Shown here in pieces: positions 20,505 to 29,953 of a stretch of DNA of 40,586 nucleotides (position 1 is the first letter of the stretch; each line of letters opens with the position of its first letter). The notes under the pieces were generated by a model. That model ran no database searches. It was not told where the DNA came from and saw nothing but the letters and a program-made list of their open reading frames with translations. Both the position numbers and the translations under genes were made by a program. This stretch comes from Chara braunii (Eukaryota > Streptophyta > Charophyceae > Charales > Characeae). The DNA is taken from the NCBI GenBank assembly GCA_003427395.1, contig BFEA01000111.1, forward strand, positions 1,214,449-1,255,034. Direction: 5' to 3'.

Positions 20505-21557
20505 TTACCCCGGGAAGACCTTTGCATTCATTGTGGCCCAGATCGCTTCAAAAATGATTCCTCTGCATATCAGGGCAACGTACCATTCCCCTGCTGAGGA
20601 ATTGCTATCGTCTGAGACCTTCGCGTGCAGTATGAAATCCACCCCCCATTTTGAAGAAGAAGCAGAGTATGGCTTCCACTTGTCCTTCCACCATTCCCAG
20701 ATCTCATCCGAGAGGGGGCAATAGAGTTATAAATGGGCTGCATTTTCCCAGCCCCGTTCACATCGGGAGCAGATGGAGGGTAGGTCCATACCTTTGGAGT
20801 TTAGCCACATCGTTGTTGTTGCGATCTGCAGCAATTGCAGCCATTGAAGGGCCGCCTATTTCTGTGAGGGAATCCTTTTCAGCGCCTTTCAGAGCTTAAA
20901 CAGGTCCTTGTTCTCAACTGTGGAATTTTGAACCCCTGTCAACCTTCTTCTCGCTGTCGTTATTGGTTTCCTTACCACTCTCTCCTGCTGGTGGAGAACC
21001 CCCATCCCAGTTTTGTAGGAATAGAGGGTGTCCTGTTATAGTCCTTCCCCTTTCCATCCATACAAGACGGGCTCCACTAAGAGTCGATCAGTCTTGAGGG
21101 GGAGCAGAGAACACTCCGTCATCTTAGGGCCTTGTGTTTCCCAGACTCTGGCCTCCTCCAACCCAATGGTAGTTTCTATAACTGCTTCCTCCAAAAACCT
21201 CAGTCCCGTCGAGTTTGCTCCGATCTTTTTCAGCCATCTCTGAACCCTGATACCTGAGGCTAAGTCCGGGCCCAAAACTTTCAAAAACAGATCCTGTTGC
21301 GACGATCCCTTCAGCCAAGCACCCGGGTTACTTTCTCTGTCCCCTTTTAATGAGCTTAACCAGTGTGTCGGGACTGACTCCGTCAAGATTTGATAATTGT
21401 GCTCCACCTTATGGACCCGTGGTAACTTAGCTCTAATTCCTGAAACAGGAAGCCAATCCTCGGACTGGGCATCCCAGATATCTTTTAGTTGCACTATCCC
21501 ATGCTCTATCCAAATTCTTTTGAAGGACCCTTTGCTGCCGTCCGCTAGAAGCTGACC

Positions 21558-22013
21558 ACAAATGGTTAACAGGTACCCTCAGTTTTCACCCCTAGGGTAA
21601 CCTTCACCACCCAATCTGTACCCTCAGTTTTCACCCTTAGGGTAACCTTCGCCACCCTGAAAAGTGTAGTGGGGATCATGTTTTTTTTTTTTTTTTTTTT
21701 TTTTTTTTGCCTGTTTTGTTTTTGGTCAAGGTCTGTATGTGTCAAGTTCGGTGTTTGTTGGGTTCCTGGAGATGGTTGTTTTGGGTAGTGGTGAAAATTG
21801 TGAAAATCGACAAATTGAAATGTTGGTAAAATTTCATGAAAGTGCACTTTTGGCTTGCTGTTTATATGTTTTTTTTTTTTTTTTTCGTTTGTTTTTTTTA
21901 CAATATGTTAGTCAGAAGTGAACCCTACAGATTGGTGTAAAGTATGGTTAAAATGACCCTTTGTTTTTTTTATAAATGAGGGTGAAAATTGGGGGGTCAG
22001 TTAACCGTCTCTC
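21558..22013. mobile_element. 456-bp MITE-like insertion in LINE ORF2, 9-bp TSD
   Basis: The insertion is flanked by AAGCTGACC at 21549-21557 and 22014-22022. Removing it with one copy of the repeat rejoins LINE ORF2 in the same frame (reading through GQLLADGSKG on the minus strand). Imperfect terminal inverted repeats of 27-28 bases lie 6-7 bases inside each end: GGTTAAC...TTTTCACCC at 21564-21591 and its complement at 21980-22006. A 9-bp duplication and lack of coding capacity suit a Mutator-like non-autonomous element; the superfamily is inferred. It carries T-runs at 21680-21708 and 21871-21885. Confidence 0.85.
21573..21662. repeat. 45-bp tandem repeat, two copies, inside the MITE
   Basis: GTACCCTCAGTTTTCACCC starts at 21573 and again at 21618, followed both times by TAGGGTAACCTTC-CCACCC. 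The first copy overlaps the left terminal inverted repeat, so that terminal sequence has been duplicated inward. Confidence 0.95.
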
Positions 22014-24935
22014 AAGCTGACCCACCCCTGACACTTTTATAAGTTGATTTTCCCACAGGATCTAATTTAGTATTTCCCCTTTTGCTGATGGTTCACAACT
22101 AGTTGGGTAGGTCTAATTTTGTTCCAAGCCTGCAGGATGTTTCCCCAAAGTCTGGACTTTGGTCTTCTGAGGCTGTATGACCTGATCATACAACAAAGTC
22201 ATACATGAGCCCCCTCCCTCAGGTTTCATTCTTGCATTAGGATGTACTTAGCCAGTAGAACCCAAAATTTCTCATTTCGTCCAAACATTACCAGTACAGG
22301 TCATTTCCCAGGAGAGCCACATTCTGGAAGAGGGGTTCCAAGATTCTCAGTCCCCCTTTGTCTCTTGCACAGGCAATGGTTTCTCATGTTGCTTTCACTA
22401 TATAACCCTGATCTTCCGAAGCCTGTGGTTTCCACAAGTATCTGGCCGCAACGTTTTTTACAGTCATGTATGCTTCATCACTTATCAGGTGGACTATCAT
22501 TAGGAACCAGAGGACCGAGAAAGCAGCAGAGGACAGCACCAAAGCCCTTCCAAACAAGGAGAGGTGATGGTTACGGACCCAGCCTGAGATTCGAGTTACC
22601 ACTTTGTCTGTCATTAATGTGTCCTGTGTGCTGGAACAATCCGTTAGGGACACCTGTACTCCAAGAAAACGGTTTGAGGTATTCGCTGGGACTTGTCGCA
22701 GGCCCCAATCCACGCTAAGCTCATGTTGTGGGGGCAGGAAGTAAACCGATTTATCCCAGTTAATCGAGGCTTCTAAAAGATCACAGTACTCGGTCAGGAC
22801 CGCTCTGAGTGTTTGTAAAGCCCATGGGTTATTACAGCAAGCTAACGTAAGATCATCCGCGATCACTCCCCTTTTCCAATGTACCTTTGGGGGGAGACAC
22901 AACCCTTCTATTTGCTCGTTTATTCTAATATTCAAAAGTAGGACCTCTAATTGTACCACGAAGAGTAGCGGTACGAGGGGACACCCTTGTCGTGGGGATC
23001 TGGTCAGCGGGAATTCCGTGAAGATCCTCCCATTGACCATGACCACAGATGAGGCTTCCGAATACATGGCTTTAGCCCACGTGCAAAAGCCCTGCCCAAA
23101 ACCCATCTTCTCTAATGTAGTGAAAACGAAAGTCCAACCTACCTTATCGTAGGCTTTCTCCATGTCTAGGAGGAGGATCGCCACGTTCCTTTCCTCCTTA
23201 CCTAGCAATCCAAGGTTTTGACTGTGGACATAATATTGTCAAAGATCGATCTGCCTTTAACAAACTTGAAGGCCCCTTGCTCCCACCCCACTAGATCAGG
23301 GAGGAAGGTAGAGAGTCGAATCGCCAAAGCCTTAGCCAAGATCTTATATGCCACATTTAGGACTGATATAGGTCTATAGTTTCTTACTTCTCTCTTATCC
23401 CCCTTCTTGTACAATAGGGAGATGACGCCCGTGAGCCAAGATCTGGGTAAGGAACCGCAGAGGAGTACACTGTTGAAGATCTGGGTCAAGAAAGGACCAA
23501 AGGCATCCCATGAGGCTAGGAAGAGTTCCAAAGGGAGCCCGTCCAGACCTGGACACTTTCCTTCAGTCATCCGTTTAGCCGCAAGTAACAGTTCATGTGT
23601 AGAAAAGGGGGTATCCAACAACTTTGTCCGAATCCCCTGCCAAAAATTAATGGACAGTGATAAATCTGTGTCCACTGTATCCCACGATCTACGGGTAGAC
23701 ACTATGTCTTTAAAGTAGGTCGTAGCGTAAGTACGCATTTCTTTAGAATCCTTCGCTAGACGCGCATTTAGCAGGAAGGGGTGGAGCAACTCCCTCAGCA
23801 TAGGTTTTGCCTGTTTGCGGATAAGAGTTCTAAAGGTAATCTTTGTCATCCTATCATATCGTAGTAACCCCCTCAGTTTACGTCATTGTAGCTATTGTTC
23901 CTGCTTTTTAGACTCCAGTTCTTCCAGTTTTACCAAATGGGTTTTCATTTTCTCAGACCAGTAGTACTCTGAGAAAGGGTCTCCCCCCATCTTTTGTTAT
24001 GCCTCCGAGACCAGCTTACGCAGGGACTGTTCCTCTCAAGATCGATTAGCAGCACTCATGCGTGAGAAAGTTTTCAGGGCTGCTGTTATAATGCCCAGGC
24101 CCACCTTTGCCCATGTCCTTACGTCCAAAAACACGTCTTCGGGCCCCATCCAACTCTTCATCTGCTTATTTACCCATTATGGGATGCCCTTAGATTTTAA
24201 TAGATTAACATTAAGTTTAAACGGAGGGTGACAACTATCAAACTGTTCTCTTGCCAATATGTCCGTGCACACAGGGTAGTGGTCGGACATCCAATCCACC
24301 GCTGGCTCACACCACATACATCTATCCCATAATACCCCCCTAGCCAGAAAAAAGTCCAACCTTTTTCTTGGGATAGGGGCTGTTGGCGAGGGGCGTGGGC
24401 CATGCCACGTAAAGTCATTGTCATCAGGGTTACGTATTCTGAAGACATCTACCTGATTCTGAGAACTGACAAGGAGGAGAGAAGTATAGAGTCCAATCTC
24501 GGGTTAACGACTGTGTTCCAGTCCCTTGCAATAATTGAGTTTTTCATATCAGGGATCCAAGAGGGTAATGAGGAGCGGAAATCCACCCTTTCCTTGTAGT
24601 CAACCGGAGCGTAGATAGACATTACAGCCCAGTCCTCTTCTCCTGGTACCAACTTAACCCACACATATCTACCCCTAGGGTCCGCAAAAGAATCAATGAC
24701 TTCTACCTCTAAGTCTTTATTAATTAAAATCGCTACTTCACCCCTTGAAACTTCCACTGGGGCCCCAAACTGCGGGTCTTTCGACCAAGAGGCGTATTCC
24801 TGAATTTTTTCTAGATTTAGCTTTGTCTCTTGAAGACATGTTATGTGTGATTCTTGTGTATGTATCCAGTTTGCCAGCCTGATTCTCTTCGATGACTCGC
24901 CGATTCCTCTGACGTTCCAACATGTGAAGGGTATC

Positions 24936-27390
24936 CTATTGCGCAGGACCATCATTCTGGTCACAACAGCCGAGGAGTTGGATGTGGTGTTTGTCTATTA
25001 TGACATTTGCCAGACCTCTCTCTACCATTTCACCGATGATACTTGAGGGATGCTCCAGGGGGCAGAACTGTCGAGCAAAGTTCTTTGACTCAATATTGTC
25101 TTTTGCGTCTGACGAATAGAGCCAATCTGCTATATGGGTAGCAGAGAGATCGGTTCCCAACTGTATATCCTTCACATTTGAGGCAGCAGGCACTAGCAGG
25201 GCTGACAATGGAAGCCAATGGACATTTGTATGTGACCATTGCTCTTTTGAACCTTCCAATGTGACCAGCCTCAGGAAGGCCAGGTGGAGGATATATTTAC
25301 CGGTCTCATCCACCTCCACCACTTGTCTTCCCCGTTTCGGCTCCTGCAGACAAAGGACCATGCCCATGCCCTTCAGCACTGTGGATTAAATCAAGTCCAC
25401 TACTTTTGTATCTGAAGGCTGAACACGAACTTCTATTGACGGGAGGCTCAAAGATTCATCTGCAGCCACTAGTGTAAGTACTTTAGGGCCGTATTGAGAG
25501 TAGGCGCATATTAACGGCACCAAGATCTCCAGCGGTTTCTTCGCATCCTTATCGGTGCGTGCCAATGTAGTCATAGGTGCAGCAAAAGCTAGGTCCCCTG
25601 ACGAACTCTTGATTCTAGGGGCCGTTTCTTCTTCAAGGCATCGTATGTGGGCGCAGGCTCAGGCTCAATCGGGCTTTCCTGATAGCGTTTCCTCATGACA
25701 GAACCATTATCATTCAGCCTTCCCTTCTTTGTTGGTGGGTCGTCTAGTCCCCCTGACTGCCTGTTTTCTCTTTCTCCTTTCTGCCTGTCTTGCCTTTTCC
25801 ATGTGCCTTTCACTGATTTTCTCCTTTTCTTAATTCCTTGTCTTTTAGCTGCTTCCTTAGCTTTAAACAGTATTTTTGCCGCTCCTACCACCTCCATTTT
25901 GTCAAGTTGTGTCTCCTCTTCGGGAGAGGACTCCGGTGGTCGGAGCTCGTCCCCTTGCAGGAGGTTGGCCGGAAGATTTGGGGGGGGTAGTTGCCCTGTC
26001 AATTCCTGATCTGGAAATCCCCGTTTTGCTGCGGCTATTTTCATAGAAAAATCCTCAAATACACATGTCAGTCCGCTGCTCGGTACAAACATGTTATTTA
26101 TGGAATTTCGTCCCATGTCCACCTTTTCTATTTTCGTTTCCCCCAACTTTTTCGGATTTCGCATTCTGGGTTCCTCTTCGTTCCCTTTCTGTCCTTCCTC
26201 CATTATTTTCCCCCTAGGGGACTCTTTTTTCTTCATGAGCGTCTCTTTTTTCAGAATTCCGTTCTCTTCCTCCTTCCTTGGTCTTTTTTTTCCCTTGGGT
26301 ACCTTGGTCCACTTCTGCAACAGGTGGCCCTTCCCCTTTCAGTCCTTCTGTCGTCTCAGCCGGCTCTGCCGACTTTTTGACTCATTCACCGGTTTTGTTC
26401 CTTTCTCGATGGGAGATGAGGGCGGTTTTGGATCCCCTTTTTCCTCCTTCTCCCTCTCTTTCTCTGACTCCTTTTCCTCCCTGTCTGCCCTTCTGTCTTC
26501 TTTATGCCCCTTCTTTTTAAGGAGTGCTTGCTTATAGTTAGACTTCCGAGCCAGATCCTATATCGTCTTTGCAGCAATGGGACAGGTAGGGTCATTTTCT
26601 TCGTGAAAATACTCTCTGCATGCCCTACACCAGTGTGTTTCAGCACACACGACATCCAGTTCCACGAAGCCATGCTCCCTCATGTCCACTATTAACATTT
26701 TTTATATGTTATACGTGCAGACGACACCAAGTCAAACCTGACATTCCTCAGGTCAGGCGAAATTGGGTCAGCGAAAGCAGGGGAGGAACGCAGAACCTTC
26801 CCAAAGGCTTTACCTACTACTCCTTTCAGATGCAGTAAGACTGAAACCAGGACTTGAATCACACGAATCCAAAAGAGTTTGAATTTTAGTGACTCATTCC
26901 GATCATACAATTCCTGTTCGTTCATCAAGGGTTTGAAGATCACCGAATACGTCTTGTTATCTAGCATGATTTTGTCCTGCTTCTTTCATAGCATCCACTG
27001 CGCTATTTCCTTCAAACTGGCCACGTATGTGACCAGATTTTTCCTTTCATTTCGAAAGATTCCTCTCTTAGGAGGTGCGTTAAAAATCCTGGACTTGGCC
27101 CACCTCTCCTCATAAATACGAACTAATATGTTCTTAACCTTCACCGGTAGAGAGGTGGAGTCGTCCCCAAAGTGGATAGTCACAGAGTGTTCTGCTAGCC
27201 ATTCAGCTTGGACCTCGTAGAAATCCTTGTTGACAACGATTTTTACATAATTGGAGCCTGACTCGACTACTTCCGGAGCAAATTCGTCTGGAAGGATTCC
27301 TTTCGAGTAGCACTCACTACGAATTTCTCTTACTCTCTTCTTGTCCTCCCCGGTAGGCGATACCTGGGGGGAGGAGTTGGATGCTGCCAT
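24936..27390 (-). pseudogene. LINE ORF1 (gag-like, CCHC finger)
   Basis: The likely start is the Met of MAASNSSPQ at 27390, because upstream residues in the same frame are hydrophobic translated leader. The N-terminal part (27390-26692) is a conserved-looking globular region with one stop near 26986. After a frame change comes a CCHC finger CRAC-REYF-H-EENDPT-C (26582-26629), then a long K/E/R-rich hydrophilic segment (to about 25589), then a C-terminal region (25574-24936) in a third frame. LINE ORF1 proteins bind the element RNA. The finger spacing CX2CX4HX6C has two more residues before the last Cys than a retroviral knuckle. At least two frame changes and four stops: dead. Confidence 0.8.
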
Positions 27391-27907
27391 ATAGGTCTTT
27401 GTGAAAATCCGTTCTACTTTATCCCTCCAACCAAAATCCACACAAATCCAAAAACACAACCAAAACACTAATACTAAACCAAAAATTAAATAATAATGAC
27501 TCAGGTCTGCTCTATGACGATTCTTTTGTCTACACCCGATACTCATGTAAAAGGAGGTATACCTTCCTTGGAGCTTGGTGTGGTGACGATGCGCCTAGCT
27601 GGTTAGTGTGACTGAAGCCCTCTCTTTCAAGATCCTGGTTGCTGTCAAAACTGGTGGTGTAATCAATTCCTCTCGGACGGCAATACCATGTTGTTAACCT
27701 TTGGGAAAACCCAAAGAAAAGGGCCCTGGCTTGGCCTGACGACATGACGACATGTCATCAGCCATGGCGACATGACATACCCAGGGCGTTTTCTTCCCAG
27801 GTACGGGGCGGACAGAGTTCCCCCGTTAACCCTAACCCTAACCACCTCGACAGGCGCGAAGAGAAATAGCGCTAGGATTAGCACAGTTCTCACGTACGCT
27901 ATTGCTC
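27391..27907 (-). other. LINE 5' region (inferred) with tRNA-like text
   Basis: Upstream of ORF1 there is no gene. On the plus strand CTAGCTGGTTAG (about 27595-27606) resembles a Pol III A box and TAATCAATTCC (about 27659-27669) weakly resembles a B box. The telomere-like CCCTAA repeat lies within. The outer limit depends on the proposed target-site duplication. Confidence 0.4.
27828..27843. repeat. Short telomere-like repeat
   Basis: AACCCTAACCCTAACC is 2.7 units of CCCTAA (TTAGGG on the other strand). Too short to be a telomere; possibly an interstitial remnant or chance. Confidence 0.6.
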
Positions 27908-27915
27908 GTCCTAAT

Positions 27916-28364
27916 GATTTTCGGGGATCGAACTCAGGTCTACATTTCAATCATGGCGTGGGGGAGGGGTTGTGTCATGATGACGTGACCGTTGGCCAAA
28001 GCCAACGAATAAGGGGGAAAAAAAAATAAAACTAAAATTAAATGAAGCGCCATGTGGCGCTCTTTGAAGTGACTGGGGACATAGTCCCTAGAGTTGTAAC
28101 AGACGCCCGTCGTGAACGGGCAACCGTTTTTTTCTAAGGTAAGTTCTTTTAGTTTTTTTTTTTTTTTTTTTTTTTTTTTAATGTTCTCTACAACAGAAAA
28201 ATTCCCATGAGAAATAAAAGTTGAAAAAACATTCCATAAAAAAAAAATCCTTCATATTTATAAATTATCATTCCAATGTTTGTCAAATGCTTAAATTTTC
28301 AGTTTAATTTGATAGGTTCTCGTCTAAATATGAGTTTTCCCTTCCAACTACATCTATTTATTCA
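27916..28364. other. Unassigned; hairpins and poly(T)
   Basis: No gene. On the minus strand GAGTTCGATCCCC (about 27921-27933) resembles a Pol III B box. Perfect stems: AGCGCCA/TGGCGCT (28046-28061), GGGAC/GTCCC (about 28076-28088) and GCCCGT/ACGGGC (about 28104-28120), then a T7 run; a poly(T) run of about 27 lies near 28153-28180. Confidence 0.5.
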
Positions 28365-28539
28365 AGATGGAATGAAAGTCTGGATGAGTTTATGAAATGT
28401 TTTAATTAGACTTTCATTCTACTACAACAAAGATCGTCTAATTTAGAGTGGATTAACCTATTTATGACTGGAAATCCTTACTTAGAATGACAGTCCAATT
28501 AAAATATTTCATGAACTCATCCAGACTTTCATTCCATCT
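28365..28539. repeat. Foldback: 56-bp inverted repeat, 63-base spacer
   Basis: Arms 28365-28420 and 28484-28539 are complementary at 52 of 56 positions (starting AGATGGAATGAAAGTCTGG). The surrounding AT-rich text repeats 'GGAATGA' and 'AGAATGA' motifs and may continue the inverted repeat more weakly. Transcribed, it would make a long hairpin able to feed small-RNA processing. It could be a MITE; no target duplication was found. Confidence 0.9.
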
Positions 28540-28801
28540 CTAGCATGCAGTTCAAATAAGAAGGGATACCTCATTCTTGGAAGGAAAGTTTTCAAGTAAG
28601 ACAGAAAATTTAAAAATTGGAATGACATTTTTTAAGATGGAATGAAAATTTAAAATTTAGAATATAATTTTACTCTAGAATGATTATTTAATACTGGGAA
28701 ATTTTTATGTTGTAGATTTCGTTTAGAGTTCTTTTTAGATTTTTTTTTTTAATTTTTTTTTAGATTTTTTTTTTTTTTTGCTGACGATTCAATTGAAGCA
28801 A

Positions 28802-28822
28802 CCGTTCGTTTCGAACGAACGG
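28802..28822. repeat. 9-bp perfect hairpin CCGTTCGTT/AACGAACGG
   Basis: The stem has a 3-base loop (TCG) and is followed by A21. It belongs with related hairpins at 29308-29329 and 29653-29675 that share CC-GTTC and GAAC-GG arms. Confidence 0.9.
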
Positions 28823-28855
28823 GAAAAAAAAAAAAAAAAAAAAAGTATGTCTGTG

Positions 28856-28914
28856 CCAGAGTGTTTCGTCGGACTTCAACCGACTCATCAGGAGGTTACA
28901 CCCCGACAGTCTGG
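28856..28914 (-). ncRNA. Type III hammerhead ribozyme motif
   Basis: Read on the minus strand: stem III CCAGACTG (28914-28907), cleavage-site TC (28906-28905), stem I GGGGT, loop GTA, ACCTC (28904-28892), core CTGATGA (28891-28885), stem II GTCGG, loop TTGAAGT, CCGAC (28884-28868), core GAAA (28867-28864), stem III CACTCTGG (28863-28856). All core positions of the hammerhead consensus are present. Stem III has one C-C mismatch and stem I one G-T wobble. Predicted cut: after the C at 28905. Hammerheads are self-cleaving RNAs known from viroids, plant retrozymes and Penelope-like elements; stem III being the open one makes this type III. Loop-loop contacts and activity cannot be judged from the sequence. 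Confidence 0.85.
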
Positions 28915-28919
28915 GTGTA

Positions 28920-28966
28920 GGATGAGCGAAATCGAATGAACCAGCTGCCACCGTGACAGGGCAGCT
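28920..28966 (+). repeat. Hairpin module next to the hammerhead, copy 1
   Basis: The leader GGATGAGCGAAATCGAATG (28920-28938) is followed by arms AGCTGCC (28943-28949) and GGCAGCT (28960-28966) around a 10-base loop ending GACAG. A second copy at 29210-29250 keeps leader and loop size but has different arms. Confidence 0.65.
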
Positions 28967-29084
28967 ACGTTCAAGGTGCGGGTTTGGGACCTTGTACTTG
29001 AGTTACGAGGGAATCTCCTCACACGTTTTGGTTGCATCCCGACAGCTCGCTCGTCGCTAGCAACGATCGCAACTGTTGAGATGC

Positions 29085-29102
29085 AGAGAGAGAGAGAGAG
29101 AG

Positions 29103-29168
<66 letters not shown>

Positions 29169-29169
29169 G
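29085..29169. repeat. (GA)n microsatellite
   Basis: About 40 GA units with two interruptions (AATGAG near 29102 and AAAGAG near 29160). Confidence 0.97.
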
Positions 29170-29209
29170 GGTCCTATATGGAGGCGGCCTCCAGTTATTT
29201 CCATCAAGG

Positions 29210-29250
29210 GGATGAGTAAAATCGAATGAATCTTCCGCTAGAACAGGGAA
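29210..29250 (+). repeat. Hairpin module, copy 2
   Basis: The leader GGATGAGTAAAATCGAATG (29210-29228) is followed by arms TTCC (29233-29236) and GGAA (29247-29250) around a 10-base loop ending AACAG. Compared with copy 1 the stem has changed on both sides while leader and loop end are kept. Upstream, GGAGGC-G-GCCTCC (about 29180-29192) is another perfect palindrome. Confidence 0.55.
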
Positions 29251-29307
29251 ATACACGAGACTGCACCTTTATTCCCCCCCCCATGTCACTATTGCTTAGA
29301 GGTTGTG

Positions 29308-29329
29308 CCCGTTCGCTTTGGGGAACGGG
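29308..29329. repeat. Hairpin CCCGTTC/GAACGGG followed by TTGCAG
   Basis: 7-bp perfect stem with an 8-base loop. A partner at 29653-29675 has CCTGTTC/GAACAGG, one base pair exchanged on both sides, and the same TTGCAG just after. Confidence 0.8.
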
Positions 29330-29330
29330 T

Positions 29331-29652
29331 TGCAGCAAATCAAAGGGGAAAACGAAAGAGCACTTGTCGATTTTTTATCATTATTATTATTTTGTTTTTA
29401 GATTTTTTTATTTTCGAACGTTGGTCTTTTCCCCTCCCATCGCCCCTATGAAATGACTGAGGAGGGGAGGGAGCTTATTCGTTTCAAACGACTGGCTGCC
29501 CCTCCCAGGGAAACGAGGGGTAAAAAGAAGGAAGAAAAAGAAAGAAAGAAAGAGGAAGAAAAGGAAGGGGAAAGAAAGTAATGGCCACGAATATGGCCGC
29601 GAACGCAGGACAGGTACATCCCCAGAATGTTCTAGGGGGTGAGGAGATTGCG
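29331..29652. other. Unassigned purine/T-rich stretch
   Basis: No gene recognised. An AAGA-rich stretch lies at 29524-29580. ATTCGTTTCAAACGA near 29478-29492 is a further relative of the neighbouring hairpins. Confidence 0.45.
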
Positions 29653-29675
29653 CCTGTTCGTTTCTTTTGAACAGG
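29653..29675. repeat. Hairpin CCTGTTC/GAACAGG followed by TTGCAG
   Basis: 7-bp perfect stem with a 9-base loop; compensatory partner of 29308-29329. Both are preceded by a GAGG--(G)ATTG/TTGTG-like lead. Confidence 0.8.
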
Positions 29676-29880
29676 TTGCAGTCTGGCTGGGTACAACCAT
29701 TTCCAGGAGCACCCAACCTGAAAAAATGGCCAGGTGCTTCCAAGAGTCAATAACCCTAGTTCTTCTAGGGGAAAACCAAGACATAGAGCTCCTGACCGTG
29801 GATTTAGATCGAGGGCCAGGAGCACTGACAAATTTATCGTGGCAGTGGGCAAAGTAACTGCCTACATGCCTTCAATTGGC

Positions 29881-29953
29881 TATAAAGGTCAGCACTCCAC
29901 CCAGCAACCTCACACTTGTGGCAGTGTTGCTGGGTCATTCACTTGAGTGAATG
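29881..29953 (+). promoter_or_regulatory. TATA-like box followed by two perfect hairpins
   Basis: TATAAAGG (29881-29888) fits a TATA box. Downstream, ACCCAGCAAC (29899-29908) pairs with GTTGCTGGGT (29926-29935) over 10 bp, and directly after it CATTCAC (29936-29942) pairs with GTGAATG (29947-29953). Promoter function is a guess; the stems are seen directly. Confidence 0.4.

Larger units (their letters stand above)
20505..24955 (-). pseudogene. LINE ORF2: endonuclease, reverse transcriptase, zf-RVT
   Basis: The N-terminal AP endonuclease shows CWNVRG (Asn near 24915), LQETKL (Glu near 24829), YAP and, after a frameshift near 24480, MSDHYPV (24279-24287). The reverse transcriptase follows (about 22.4-23.85 kb) with KCPGLDGLP, NYRPISVLN, LLDMEKAYDKV, RQGCPL and ADD at 22852-22860; the residue before ADD is Ile where Tyr or Phe is usual. 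A frameshift lies near 23205. The C-terminal zf-RVT finger shows CSRC (20760-20771), then His (20733-20735) and Cys (20718-20720), with an in-frame stop between them. Further stops and frame changes lie at 22.1-22.4 and 24.0-24.2 kb. The start overlaps the end of ORF1 by about 20 bases. In life this protein nicks the target and primes reverse transcription. Not functional here. Confidence 0.9.
19727..27907 (-). mobile_element. Decayed APE-type LINE retrotransposon (~8.2 kb)
   Basis: Read on the minus strand: 5' region, ORF1 with a CCHC finger, ORF2 with AP endonuclease, reverse transcriptase and zf-RVT finger, ~760-base 3' region and an A-rich tail (T7-A-T9 on the plus strand, about 19728-19744). 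The octamer GTCCTAAT occurs at 19719-19726, beside the tail, and at 27908-27915, and may be the target-site duplication; the outer limits rest on that. Both ORFs carry several frameshifts and stops, so the copy is dead. A 456-bp insertion interrupts ORF2. Confidence 0.85.

Noticed and set aside
22242-22718. 158-codon plus-strand frame
   Set aside because: Antisense to LINE ORF2 reverse transcriptase, which explains the openness.
25991-26537. Plus-strand F/S-rich frames suggesting membrane proteins
   Set aside because: Antisense to the K/E-rich segment of LINE ORF1; hydrophobicity is the mirror of charged codons.
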